Source: Craspedostauros australis
Taxonomy: Eukaryota > Bacillariophyta > Bacillariophyceae > Mastogloiales > Achnanthaceae
Direction of reading: 5' to 3'
Assembly (NCBI GenBank): GCA_026770025.1
Contig: JAMXDE010000039.1
Coordinates: 1-64,000, forward strand
Length of the DNA stretch: 64,000 nucleotides
Positions 42,060-53,015 of this stretch are shown here, piece by piece. The translations under genes and the position numbers were made by a program. Under the pieces are notes generated by a model. That model was not told the origin of the DNA. It saw only the letters and a list, made by a program, of their open reading frames with translations, and made no database searches. Within the stretch, counting starts at the first letter, position 1, and each line of letters begins with the position of its first letter.

Positions 42060-44865
42060 ATGCCAGGATCCGCTTCAGCACCGACGCAGGTGTCGCTGAT
42101 GCCGCTTCTGCGAGTGGCCGCAGCGATGGTGGCTCTGGGATGCCTCGGGGGAGTGACTGGATTCACGTCCTCCTTTGGGAAACTATCATCAAAGCCATGG
42201 GCGATGGAAACGTCTTCCATCCAGCAAGCTCGACGATCGTTCGTTGCGTTGTGCGCAAAGAAGCATTCCGAATACCTCGTTGTCGATGAAGATGAAGGCG
42301 AAGATGCCAATGCTTCAGAGTCATCATCTGCATTGGTTGGTGAGGAAGGCATCGATTTCATCTCCGTCCCAGCGTCATCCATCGAGACGGAGATGTCGCC
42401 ACTGGAGACAGCATTCGCAACAGAACCTGCATCAGCATCGGCGGCTGCAACCACAATCCAGGCTCCTCTTACCAGACGACACAAGCCGCAGTACGGTGCG
42501 CTGGCTGCGGGAACCGTCCTGCAGGTGGAAGTCGGCGATCTGTCGTTGGCACGCAAGGCATGGAAGAAGAGACGCCGCACCGGATCACCTCTCCTGGTGC
42601 CCTGCAGCGTGTTGAACGTGGACCAACAATCCATGGTGCGATGGAATCTCATCTTCTTGTTGCAGAAGTTTGGTCGCGCCCGCAAGGATGGCGTTGCCAT
42701 CAACACGAAAGAGCTCTCCAAATTCTATCGCACGTACCTCAGATATCCGCTTTCGGTGAGTGACGCTACGCTGTGTGATCGTAATCATGATGGCATGACT
42801 GTGTGCCCGTGTGCACATGTGATGGGAAAGGAGATGAAGGATCACACTGTCAAGATCAATTCAATGGCAGGCAGCATCTCCGATATCAATGAGATTATGT
42901 CATACCGCGTCCAAGTGCATTCTCTTCAACAATCAAACACGCAGTGATGTTTTCCATTGATCAAAGACACAATACAACGCAACGCTGACCCTCATGTTCC
43001 TACCTTCACCCAATTCTATTTTCTTGACTTCGGTCGCCCATCCTCCCTCACTCCTTCTCAATTATGCACAGGGCCAAGTGCAAACACTCGGATACGACTC
43101 CGTGGATGACATGGTCCGCGGTCTATTCCACAAGACGGTGCAAGAATCCTACGGCATCCGAATGTCCGAGTACGACCGCGACGGTGAGTCGATCATCGAA
43201 CTGAAGGCCCCCATCGCACGACGAAAGGCTCAGATACGTGCCGCCAAGGCCCCGTTGCTGCAATTCCGCCAGCACCGTTCCGGCGAGCACGGAGATTCCG
43301 ACACGCTCACGCACACCGGATACATCCGAACACGGGTGGAAGACGAGACTGAAGAGCAGCCCGATGAAGAGGGTGCAAGCCCAAGTCGGCGCTGGACGTT
43401 CCTGCCACTGTCTGCGGCATTGCGCGTGTCGCAGAAGGACGACGTGGATACGGGTCGGGTCTACGAAGGCAGCGTGCATGCCGCCGTCGTTTTCGACTAC
43501 GACGTTCAGGGCGATGGTGGTGCGCCATTGCTGACGCTGTCGCTCAATCCTGGCGGCGCCCGTGAATCGTTGAAGATCAAGCCCGAGACCAAGCTGGTTC
43601 CCATCGATGATCCCAAACTGATGCTGAACAACCTCTCCGTCGGTGATGGCCCCTACAAGGCCAAAGTCGTGCACATCCGCAGAGGCAAGGCATTGGTCGA
43701 TTGCCAGGTCGGCCGTCTCGTGTCGTCGGAAGGGACCGTGCGAGTTTTGGGATCCCTACGGTTCCAAGACTCCGTCCAGGTCGATCCCAGCGCCGCTGCA
43801 ACAGCGGCCGCAAGGTCCCTTGGTGGATTCTCGGAGTTCCAGGACGACGAAGACGAGATGGAGGACCTGATTGAGGGAACTCTGGATGATTTGGCTGCCA
43901 TCGGTGGTTTCGATGACGAGAAGTTCTCGGAGGAGGAGAGTGAAGACGAAGCCGGAGACGAAGACGAAGATGTTCCTGACTCCCCGGAAGCAGAAGACGA
44001 ACCTGCAGACGAAGAGGCGTCTGACACCACCGAAGCGGAGGATGAGGCCGACCTCGCCGAACAGCTCCTGAGCCTGCGTGATCCTGGATCATTCGAAGAA
44101 GGGACCTTTGAAGAGGGTGAACAGGTCGATGACATCACCGAAATGTTCACGCTCAGCAATGATGGAACGTTGACGTACACAGATTCAGAAACTGGCGAAA
44201 AAGTCGTGGTCGAAGGTAGTGACGGCTATGGCGATGAGGACGAGGACGAGGATGATGACGACGAGGAAGAAGACGAAGAAGTTGAGGAAGTCGAGGAAGG
44301 AGACGATGGCGACTTCGGGTTGGATGAGGACCCCTCCTTCAAGACTGCAGCATCGTCAAAGCCACCCAAACGGACATTCACTCAGGATATGTTCCGGCAG
44401 GCGTTCTCCGGCATCAACATCGCGCCAGTCGCCGGCACCCAACCGCTGCAGCGCAAGATGCTGAACGTCGGCGACGAGGTCGATGTGTACATCCGATCCG
44501 TGTCGCAGCAATCCAGCCAGTTCACCGTCACGACCAACGGCGATGCCGTGAAGGGCAAATCGCAGAAACAGCTGAAGAAGGAGGCGGACGCAGACAAACG
44601 ATTGTCGAAGCTGCAGAAGAAGTTCGGAAACTTGGAGCGGATATGGGCGTTGGAAGGCACGACATGCACCGGAACGATCCGTGCGCTGTCCAAGACGAGC
44701 GATGGCATGTACGTGCAACCGGATTTGGATGTGCCAACCGGCGTGGCGAGTCTGGCGGATGGCGTGACGGGACCCTTTGCTGTGGGGGACAAAGTGTCGA
44801 TCCAGATAGAAGGCATCGACGAGGGACGTGGTCAGATTGCGTTGACCGTCCTTGATAAAGCATAA
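42060..44865 (+). CDS. Plastid-type S1-domain protein with acidic region (one intron)
   Basis: Exons 42060-42755 and 43072-44865 give 829 residues. The N-terminus has a signal peptide (around LLRVAAAMVALGCLGGVTGF) followed directly by TSSFGKLSSKPW, a bipartite plastid presequence with Phe at the junction. Exon 2 continues with VQTLGYDSVDDMVRGL, two regions resembling degenerate S1/OB strands (around residues 365-480), a very acidic stretch (about 490-655), and a clear C-terminal S1 domain (about 755-829; phrases GTTCTGTIRALSKTSDGMYV, VGDKVSIQIEGIDEGRGQIA). S1 domains bind RNA; a role in plastid translation or transcription is likely but not shown. Both reading frames run on into the intron, so a retained-intron form would end at 42947. 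Confidence 0.8.
42756..43071 (+). other. Intron of the S1-domain gene
   Basis: 316 nt, phase 0, donor TCG|GTGAGT and acceptor ATTATGCACAG|GGC, preceded by a pyrimidine-rich stretch (TCCTCCCTCACTCCTTCTC). Skipping it joins YLRYPLS to GQVQTLG in frame. Confidence 0.8.
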
Positions 44866-45235
44866 TGAGCTGATGGACATGGGTACATGAATGGAGACGA
44901 AACCTGCACCAGCAATCATTAACGCTCTAAACCAGTAGATACACATCACGGTGCCAACGCTTGTATATTTTCAATGCTATTCTATTCTACATGGTACCAT
45001 ACTTGTCTGGCCAAGAGGCAACGAGTTACCAGACAGATCTCGGTGCAGGAGTTGCGAATCGCATCCGTCGAGCCTGGTTTCTCGAATGGAATGCGATGAA
45101 CAGAAACAAACAAACAAGTAGAGAAAGAGAGCACGTGAAACATCAACCCCATTCCAGACCATCGCTTTACTGCATTCAATTGGATTCAATTATCGTTCTC
45201 TATGATAGTAGAGTATGCGAACTGCGCATGTGCGC
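44866..45235. other. Convergent intergenic region
   Basis: 3' flanks of the S1 gene and the two-membrane-segment gene; nothing else seen. Confidence 0.5.
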
Positions 45236-46562
45236 TTACTGCTTGGGTTTCATGCCGCGGGAGTAGCCCTTGGGATACTTGGACGGCCTGCCCGTGTCGA
45301 TGTAGAACTTGGAGTCCTTGCCGACACGTCGTGTGGTCTGTTGCCGGCGAGCACCGGGTCCACCATGACGCCTCGGTTCCGGTTCCCAGAACTGACCGAC
45401 AAGCATCGTGAGAAGGATCCCCATGAGCCCAAAGACCAAACAGAGGATGCCCTGCCATGGCAACGAGGCATTCTCCTTGATGATCAATTTCTGCCGACGC
45501 TTTCGCACGTAGCTCTCCACCTTGTTGACGTTGGAACGCACACGAGTCCTGGACTGGGCCAAACCGAATTTGCGCATGTAGAGCATGTAATGCGTGCCAT
45601 CTTCTTCCTCGATTTCCTCGATGTAGTTGGCGATGGGAGAGAAGTCACCGTCCGGCACTTCGTCCTCCGCGCCAGCTTCGTTCTCGGTGTCCAAACCGGC
45701 CGTCGACTTTTTGATTTTGAGGGCGTAGGAGCGGTAGTTGCCATTTTCGTCGGGTCCCTTGTAGCTGCCCTTCTTCTTCTTGGCGGCCTTCCCTCGACCA
45801 ACCGGGTCGAACCTGGTAGTGTCAAACTCTACGAATTTCCCGCCTTTGTCGACAAGCACGGCCTGGGCACTGATGAGCTGACGGCGTGAGAACACGATGG
45901 TTTTGGTTCTGGCTCCTGGTGGTGTCATTTCCAGCGTGCAGTCCTGGGCGTGGCATGTCAGCCAGATGGATGCTGTGACGGATCAATCAACCAATTAATT
46001 GTTTGTATGGAGTGAAATTTGAATTTGAGTTTGAGGAAGAGCAGAGCAGTTCGAATTGATTTTTGGAAAGAGTAGAGTAGAGTAGAATGCAGAGGGACTG
46101 TTAGAGCATACATAGAGAGGAGGTTGGAAGGAACAGCGTGTCTGACTGGCATCTATTGTACATCCGTCGATATCCATATCCATGTCCACAAATGTATATA
46201 AACACATGAGCCAAGCATGCTGACATGATGAACATATTCCCGCCTGGTCCAGTACTGATATGCACATCATATGCACATGGTATGCAGTGGTACCACTCAC
46301 CATTCCAAGCCCGCAGGTACCTGTACCCGACGAAGAGCAGGATGACGAAGAAGACGAGGAAGTAGTACGATCCCTTCGTGAAGACGCTCGCTCCCTTCCA
46401 GGCCTTGACGATGGGCGCGTCCATCTTGATGGCCTTGCCGGAACCATCCTGCTGCCTTGCCTGGTTGGACATAGATGCAAAGCTCCCACCCAGGCCACCG
46501 CCGGATGGCACATTGAGGGATGATGTCGTTGGCAGCGACGATTCCTTGCGCCGTTGAAACAT
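45236..46562 (-). CDS. Conserved-looking two-transmembrane protein (one intron)
   Basis: Exons on the minus strand 46562-46301 and 45972-45236 encode 332 residues. Splicing is G|GTGAGT to CGTCACAG|CATCC (328-nt intron, phase 1), joining YRYLRAWN to ASIWLTCHAQDC in frame. A polar, Gly/Ser-rich N-terminus is followed by a first membrane segment (about 67-84, YYFLVFFVILLFVGYRYL). Next comes a domain with CHAQDCTLEM and FSRRQLISAQAVLV, a Lys-rich loop, a segment around NYIEEIEEEDGTHYMLYM, and a second membrane segment (WQGILCLVFGLMGILLTMLV). The C-terminus is basic. I recognise no named family. Topology suggests a lumenal or loop domain between two membrane helices in an internal membrane. Confidence 0.7.
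45973..46300 (-). other. Intron of the two-transmembrane protein gene
   Basis: 328 nt. A nearer AG (CGCCCAG|GAC) would break the frame; the upstream AG at CGTCACAG keeps it open and joins both exons, so it was chosen. Confidence 0.65.
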
Positions 46563-47380
46563 GGTGGTGCTGTTGCTGTCGGTATCTGTGCTGATGTTCT
46601 TGTTCAATGAATGGATTGGCAGGGCTATCAATGCAATGTTGATGAGGAGGGCCTTGTCTCGTGTCTGTGAGGTTCGCCAATCGTGGCCTCAAGACAATCT
46701 CCCGAGTTGAAGATGTTTGGAGTGATGTCACCGAACGTGTCTCTCACTCTCTAGCGGCGAAGTGCGCTTGCTGTCAGCGATGACGACGACAACGATGATG
46801 ATGATGATGATGATGATTGCGACGACAACAAGAGAGAGAGAGGGGGAGGAGGAGACTTGGCGATTTGCGGTTCCAGTGTTCGCCAATCTTGGTTGGTGGC
46901 TGCCCGCAGCAACAGTGGTGGTGGTGACTTCGTGGATGTCGCCTTGTGCCACTCTTTGCTTGCGCACCGTTCCTTCCCCTCGTTGTTCTGAGGGGTTCTT
47001 CTTGTTTGGCCAACGTGAATTCAGTCCAATGAGTCAAAGATACTTGACTTTCGCCAACCTCCGTTTTGCGAAAGTGGAGACGATGAACTTGACAAGCACT
47101 TCATCCCCATCAATACTTTGCAAAAGGGTGATCTGGAATACCATACAGCGTAATGCATCACATGCTCAGGATTGATCACGTAGGAAAGCAGAGAATTGTG
47201 CTATGAGTAATATCTGTGCGCTATTGATGTTCTGTTGTGAGAGTCGAGACGATTGTGTCTCACTCCATGCTTTTCTGGTGCAGCTTTCAATGCAATGCCT
47301 GCGTCATGTATCAGCCTATGCAGACATCCAGTTGAAGGATTCATGCACACGTGCACCCAAATCTCCCAATCCCGAACATT
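46563..47380. other. Intergenic region with (ATG)n microsatellite
   Basis: Between two minus-strand genes. A trinucleotide run (GATGAT...) at about 46793-46817 and (GA)n-like sequence just after it. It should hold the promoter of the two-membrane-segment gene. No gene recognised. Confidence 0.5.
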
Positions 47381-48034
47381 TTACTGCGGCTGCTTCCACG
47401 GACTTTCGAATGGCGGTTCGAAGAATTCCATGAACTTGTCGGTCGCAGCGCGATCGGCTTCGGACGGGCGTTCGAACATGAGCACGACGTCGTCGCATTG
47501 CCACTTGGGATCGTTGGACGTGATGGCGCCGACGGCCGTGTCGAAATCGAAATTGCGCGCCGGGATGAGACGACGCTCGTACTTGGCACCGACGACCTTG
47601 ATGGCCGTGACACCGACGAGGATGTCGTCGGGTTGGATCTTGCCCATGCGTTCGGCCATGCCGCCCTCGACGAGCTCCTTGACGTAGACGCCCTTGCCGA
47701 CCTCGATCTCCTCGAAGACGATGCCAAGCGGTTTGGTCATGGAGACCTCGAAGACGCCGGTCGGGATGTTGAAGACCTCGGGGAAGGCCTCGCGGTCTTC
47801 GTCGGTGAAGACATTCATGAAGCTGTCGAAGCTGCGGTAGAACTTGAACTCGCCCTTTCCGAAGTTCAGGCCGATGGGCCACATGCCGGGCACGACGATG
47901 GAGTTGCAAGACGTGTCGTAACGTCCTTTCGCTGGTTGGCTGTTGACGACGAATCCGTTGGTGACAGATCCGGTGCTGGCGATCACGGCGGCCACAGCGG
48001 CCATGGCGAACTTCAATCCTATCCTGGAGATCAT
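47381..48034 (-). CDS. PDZ-domain protein, plastid-targeted
   Basis: A 217-residue single-exon frame with ATG at 48034. The N-terminus (around AMAAVAAVIASTGSVTNGF) is a signal peptide followed by VVNSQPAKGR, a Phe-containing bipartite plastid junction. After a middle segment (FKFYRSFDSFMNVFTDEDRE) a PDZ-like domain lies at about 95-175: KPLGIVFEEIEVGKGVYVKE, GGMAERMGKIQPDDILVGV. A C-terminal piece contains CDDVVLMFERPSEADR. There is no protease domain, so it probably binds partner C-termini at the thylakoid or in the stroma. The gene is divergent from the recycling factor gene. Confidence 0.8.
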   Translation of the reverse strand: MISRIGLKFAMAAVAAVIASTGSVTNGFVVNSQPAKGRYDTSCNSIVVPGMWPIGLNFGKGEFKFYRSFDSFMNVFTDEDREAFPEVFNIPTGVFEVSMTKPLGIVFEEIEVGKGVYVKELVEGGMAERMGKIQPDDILVGVTAIKVVGAKYERRLIPARNFDFDTAVGAITSNDPKWQCDDVVLMFERPSEADRAATDKFMEFFEPPFESPWKQPQ

Positions 48035-48706
48035 GGTGACGACGGTTCTGGGTGTGTGAATAATATTACAGAATACTATGCAGAGTACTCAAATTCAACA
48101 TGTGTATGGAATGGTTGGTATGGTACTATGCGATGATGAGATTCTCAATCCAGATGCGAGAGAGGGAGAGAGACAGCTGAGTTGGTTTGACCTCCTGAGT
48201 TGGGTGTTGGAGATTCCTTCTTCCGTTTGTTCGTTGTTTTGTGTTGCGTTGTGTTGCGTTGTCGTGTTGTGTCGTGATGTGTCGTGATGCATTGTTGTGA
48301 CGATTGGCGTTTGTGCCCAAACTGACGCATGTCCTTGTCATCACGTGTTGCGCATCTTGCGCTGACACGATGACGGAACGCAATCGACCCATACGACTGG
48401 TCCTGTTTTTTGCGTTCGATTCGATTGGTTTCCACATTTCTGACTAATGCGACTTCGGTTTGGATTCTGTGGTTGGAAAACGAGAAGCCGGATTTCAACA
48501 TCGACGCGAACACCCAATCAGTCGACCCGACCACAGCAAACAAACACACAAACACAAGATGATGGCGCCACATTTGATCAGAACATCAGGCATCAAGCAC
48601 CAACACAAGAGACAGAGCACAACACAAACCAAGCAAGCAGGGAAGCAAGCCACCAAGAGACCAAGGCAATTCATCTATTCTGCCATTGTGTAATAGAATC
48701 TGCATC
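48035..48706. promoter_or_regulatory. Divergent intergenic region (PDZ / recycling factor)
   Basis: Contains runs of TGTTGCGT/TGTCGTGATG at about 48240-48296 and a CA-rich leader (ACAAACACACAAACACAAG) before the recycling factor start. Likely includes both promoters. Confidence 0.4.
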
Positions 48707-49732
48707 ATGTTCAGCCGCCGATTGATTCAACAAGCATCGCAGCGCTTGTTGCGGCAGCCAACTTCCGCTCTGTGCCGCGCTCCAACTCGCCACATCGCTG
48801 GACTTTCGACCGTGCGATTGCCTGCCACAACTAACGACGGCATGCTCGTGCGATGGAAGCATGCCAGCAGAATGGGGCACCATCGCGAGGTATTGGAAGA
48901 ATTGGCGCACGCACCATCACGCGAGGCTGCTGCTGAACGTCGGCAAAAGAAGAAAGATCGCAAGGCCAACAAGAAATCGGGCGGCAAGAAGAACAAGAAG
49001 CAGATGGGCGCTGCCGTTGAGGATGAAGATGCTGCTGCGGCCTCGCCGATGGATTTTGGAAGTTCCGGTGCCGACGACGAGGTCGATGAGGATGCCCTGT
49101 ATGATGAGATTGAAAACGCCGATGACGGCATGATGATGGGCAACGACGGCGCCGATGATGAAGAGGCAGAAGTCATGCTGCCAGACACGGACCTCATCAA
49201 GGACAAGATGATGAAGCTGGTGGATAAATTCGAGGAGTCCTTGAAGGGCATTCGAGGCGGAGAGCCGACGCCGGAACTGTTCGACAGCATCATGGTCAAT
49301 GCGTACGGTTCGATGACGCCGTTGCAGGCAGTGGGCCAAGTCGTCATCGCGTCGCCAACACTGGTGCAAATCACGTGCTTCGACCCTTCTGTTGCAAAGG
49401 AGGTGCAGAAATCGATTCAGCTCGCCATGGGCCTCAACCCGCAGCTGGAGGAGGGTGGATTGGTGCGCATCCCCATCCCACGCCCTTCGTTGGAATCGAG
49501 GCAGGAAACAGTCAAGCAGGTTCAGAAGCGTGCGGAAGGATGCAAGCAACGCATCCGTCGAGTACGGCACAAGGTCATGGATGTCATCAAGAAAGGCAAG
49601 GATGGCAAGCTACCAGGTATCTCCAAGGATGATGCTTTTGCAGTGGGCAAGGAGTTGGACTCAGTGACGGAGGAAGCCATGAATGGAATCAAGGATGTTG
49701 TGGCAGTCAAGACAGACACCATCATGGGATAG
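48707..49732 (+). CDS. Ribosome recycling factor, mitochondrial type
   Basis: The 341-residue frame starts at ATG 48707 with MFSRRLIQQASQRLLRQ, an Arg-rich amphipathic presequence typical of mitochondrial import. An N-terminal extension follows: Lys-rich (RKANKKSGGKKNKK) and then strongly acidic (to about residue 155). The recycling-factor domain covers about 160-341 with characteristic phrases KFEESLKGIRGGEPTPELFD, YGSMTPLQAVGQVVIASP and GGLVRIPIPRPSLESRQE. The factor releases ribosomes from mRNA after termination with EF-G. The family is usually about 185 residues, so the extension is long. In-frame upstream sequence has only a TTG at 48686. Confidence 0.9.
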   Translation: MFSRRLIQQASQRLLRQPTSALCRAPTRHIAGLSTVRLPATTNDGMLVRWKHASRMGHHREVLEELAHAPSREAAAERRQKKKDRKANKKSGGKKNKKQMGAAVEDEDAAAASPMDFGSSGADDEVDEDALYDEIENADDGMMMGNDGADDEEAEVMLPDTDLIKDKMMKLVDKFEESLKGIRGGEPTPELFDSIMVNAYGSMTPLQAVGQVVIASPTLVQITCFDPSVAKEVQKSIQLAMGLNPQLEEGGLVRIPIPRPSLESRQETVKQVQKRAEGCKQRIRRVRHKVMDVIKKGKDGKLPGISKDDAFAVGKELDSVTEEAMNGIKDVVAVKTDTIMG

Positions 49733-49839
49733 GTGTAGAGCCTTCTCACTCACACTCTCTCTCTATCTCTATCAATGACGGCGATGTTGAAAGTGGTGAC
49801 GACGACGACCGAATTGAGAATGGTGATGATGTTGCTGCG

Positions 49840-50017
49840 GGTGCCATTCGACATGAGAAGTTGAATGTGTGCGAGGAAGTCAAAGACCATTGAGACGCAC
49901 GCAGTAGAGAAGCGTGTGCGCGTGTGCGGGGTGCCATTCGACATGAGAAGTAGGATGTGCAAGGAAGTCAAAGACCATTGAGACGCACACAGTAGAGAAG
50001 CGTGCGCACGTGTGCGG
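49840..50017. repeat. Tandem duplication, two units of about 89 bp
   Basis: Units 49840-49929 and 49930-50017 begin GGTGCCATTCGACATGAGAA and share AGGAAGTCAAAGACCATTGA and CAGTAGAGAAGCGTG. They differ by few substitutions. They lie 100 bp after the recycling-factor stop codon, so the first unit may be part of its 3' untranslated region. Confidence 0.85.
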
Positions 50018-52091
50018 AATGCATTCCATCAACTCCAGAAAGAATGAGACAGAGAGAAGCAGAGAACGTATAGTAATGCGTTCCAGCTACACATCTGAAC
50101 GTCGCAAGCATCCAGCGCAAAGAACAGGCACACACCCGAACCTATGACATGACGCACTTCGTAACACACCCAAAGACACATTCCTCGACTACCACAGCAA
50201 AGCAATGTCCATCCTCTCCAGAGCGCGTGGTGCGTATGGTACGCGTACTGTGTGGCAGGAGCAGTCGGCTCTTCTGTGCGACGCTCCATCCTTTCACACC
50301 CAGCAACACTGCGGCGACCACTCATGCTCGCGCTGGTACTGGTATTGGTACTGGTACTCATGCTTGTGCGCATGGAATGAGCGCTTTTGGGCATCCTTGT
50401 GGTCTCTGCCATTCCAATCCACTTTGCGTCCGTCATTACTCGTACTCATGCGATACACCAAGGCATCAGCATGCGTCATTGCCACATGAGGTGGATAGTC
50501 TTATGATCTGCTCGTAGATGAAAAAGTCGGCGAAGCCGGAATCAGTTGGATCTGAGTTTCTGTCGCTGATGTCCTGTTGCTTTTCGCCTGCTGGAGGCGG
50601 GGCGTCGAGACGAGGCTGGGCGACTTTGGATGAAATCGAGTGAACTGGAATGACGTGCCTTGACCTCCTTCTCAGCACACGTTTTGCTCTGGGCGCTTCC
50701 ATTTCAGCTTCACGAAAGCACACGATTGTGATGTCAGGTACGTGCGATCCACCCAAAGACCAGCCCACGACCAAGACATGGATGATCGCGAGTCAGTCTT
50801 GTGCACGGAACATATCCTTCACGTAAGAATGATGCTCTCCGGTGCAACACGTTCTCCTGGTACCCATAGTTATTCAACCCGAACCGCCCTAACAACTCAA
50901 TCCGTATCGAGGTTGATGACAGCCTGACGCCATTTTGCGTCTGCTTGTTGACGTTCGTTTTGCGGCCGCAGAATGCGTTCGAGTTCCATTGTTCTCCACA
51001 ATACGTCCTCCAGGCTGTACTCAGCACAGCCTCGCATCATTCAAACAATCGACGACCGACCACACAGACACTCGCACTACGGTACCTTTGGGAGATACAG
51101 TACTCAGCGAGAGGCGCCCTCTCGGTTACCTAACGACTCTCATCAAACCTAACCTGTCGAGTGCCAGTGCCGACACAAACAACACGTACGCACAAGAGGA
51201 CAGAAGTTCCCATTTTTTTTATGGTCAGAAACTGGAGTGGATTGTGTCGTTGTGAGAAGTGAGAAGTCACATCAAATCACATTCTCCTCTCCGCGGAACA
51301 ACATCGGAGGTACTGAAAAAGCGCAACAACAACGATCACAACGCAAAAATGCGGATGTTGTGTGGAATGTCAGTGTGTTCTCTGCGGTGCGTCATCTCAT
51401 CAGTGGAATGGATGCGATTGTGATCTCCCGAGCATTGAATTAACATACATTTTATAGAGTTTGAATACAATCAAATGATGTCATCAGAATGGGACATGGT
51501 TGCACCGAAGTGCGTCAATCGTCACGATCGAGTGCCGCTTCATAAGTATAAACCGTGGTCTGTTTCAGAGGAAGCCTCCATCCCCAACAGCAGGAGCAGC
51601 TGGAGTTCGCTGCGTCTCAAACACGATGAACTTCCTCACAAGACGTCGCCTCACAATCGCCCCACATGTTCGGCTTTCGCGCACGCACACCAATTCATCA
51701 CCAAACGAGGACAAAGGCCCGAAACTGTCAATCTCTGTCGCTCCCAAGCCCCCCATGACTGCGGGGTGAACCCTTTCCATCTCTTTCGACGACTGCTGGG
51801 CTGCAGGCACAACCACAACCAGAGCAAGAGTTCGCCGGCAAGAAGAGATTGTTGCTGTCCTCCCGCCTCCGATACAAGAAACAGGACGAAGGTTGGTCCA
51901 CCAATACACACACGAATACATGCACCCGTGTGCACGTGATGAGCACAGAAACACATCTGCGCAAGAGTAGTCTTCATCACCAGCCCATAAACCGTCAACA
52001 ACAGCACTATCACCAGTACCACAAACCCAGAACAATACCACTCTCACTCACCATCAGCAATAGCAACAACAACAAGAAGGACAACATAGTC
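50018..52091. other. 2.1-kb intergenic region, no confident gene
   Basis: Minus-strand open frames at 50466-50774 and 50734-51027 have moderately protein-like composition but different frames and no recognised motif; a small intron-containing gene is possible. A GGTACT-type run (TGGTACTGGTATTGGTACTGG) lies near 50334. The last 150 bases before 52092 are CAA-rich and look like an untranslated leader. Confidence 0.35.
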
Positions 52092-53015
52092 ATGATCGCA
52101 ACCAGCTCAACGAGATCACTTGCGCGGCCGGCAACGGAAGCGCTCGACATGGCCATGGCGAAGTCCTGCAGAAGAAGAAAGCAGACCACGAGCAACGTCA
52201 GCCGGCAACAACAACAGCAGCCGTCCATGATGCCGCCATTGGTTGGACGATTGGACTGCTTCCATCCCTTCCAAATCCCGCCTGCTACTGTCGGGGAGCC
52301 ATTCTACTACTGCGAGAACGACTCAGCTCCCAGCCATGCCCTCGTCCGACAGAGCCTCACTCACGAGATGGAGCTCACGTCCTTCGGCGGATGGGATTCT
52401 CTCACTAGCAGCAGCACGCACTTCGCAGCCGACGACATGGCTCGTCACACAACGGCAAGCCATTCTGGCAAGAAGATGAAACACTCCAAGAAGCTCTCTG
52501 GTCCCACAGAGCATCGCAGAGCCAAACGCAGACGCTCGAAGCACAACGTACCAACCGGGCTCGTCCGCTCCAAAGCTCTCAAGTGCCACCTCTCGACTTT
52601 GGGAACATCCATCAAGCCGCTGCAGCGTGACGCTCCCAACAGCATCAGCGCGGATGACAACGCCCTGAGAACTGATGCGTTCGGCAAACCAGTGCTCACC
52701 AACCCTGCCACATCCGCCTTCAACGACATCAGCAACAACACCAGCAAGAACTACGAGCCACGCATCCCTTACTCCCATCCACACTTGGAGGAGATCGACT
52801 TTGCGAACGAGTTCGATGTCGATAGCTGGATCGACCTCGCTGAGGTCACGGCGAAGCTCACGACAACATACCAAGGGGGAAGGAAAACCTTGCCAGACAC
52901 GACCTTGCTCAGAAAGCGACTTGCCAGCACGACTCTTCGCGGTCCCGTCTCTGTGGATGACACCATGAAGATGTACTCCGGCGTTTGCCGGCGCATGAAT
53001 GGCTGTCTTCACTGA
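52092..53015 (+). CDS. Unrecognised 307-residue protein
   Basis: Start at ATG 52092 (MIATSSTRSLARP), preceded by a CAA-rich leader; the frame is open upstream with another ATG at 51939. The N-terminal third has Arg/Lys and a Gln run (SRQQQQQPSMMPP); then FHPFQIPPATVGEPFYYCEN; a basic stretch (EHRRAKRRRSKHNVP) that could be a nuclear localisation signal; and a more conserved-looking end with HLEEIDFANEFDVDSWIDLA and LPDTTLLRKRLASTTLRG. Such features suit a nuclear regulatory protein, but no DNA-binding domain is recognised. Convergent with the lipase gene. Confidence 0.5.
   Translation: MIATSSTRSLARPATEALDMAMAKSCRRRKQTTSNVSRQQQQQPSMMPPLVGRLDCFHPFQIPPATVGEPFYYCENDSAPSHALVRQSLTHEMELTSFGGWDSLTSSSTHFAADDMARHTTASHSGKKMKHSKKLSGPTEHRRAKRRRSKHNVPTGLVRSKALKCHLSTLGTSIKPLQRDAPNSISADDNALRTDAFGKPVLTNPATSAFNDISNNTSKNYEPRIPYSHPHLEEIDFANEFDVDSWIDLAEVTAKLTTTYQGGRKTLPDTTLLRKRLASTTLRGPVSVDDTMKMYSGVCRRMNGCLH

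Noticed and set aside
43577-44180. Minus-strand Ser-rich frames opposite the S1 gene
   Set aside because: Ser/Ala/Arg-rich composition arises from the complement of the acidic GAA/GAC-rich stretch.
45215-45889. Plus-strand 224-residue frame
   Set aside because: Complement of the two-transmembrane protein's second exon, which has clear protein features and a consistent splice to exon 1.
47351-48136. Plus-strand 261-residue frame opposite the PDZ gene
   Set aside because: The minus strand has ATG start, signal peptide and PDZ motifs; the plus-strand frame has none.
51565-52047. Minus-strand 160-residue frame
   Set aside because: Overlaps the CAA-rich leader of the 52092 gene, lacks an ordinary protein composition and has overlapping open frames in all phases.
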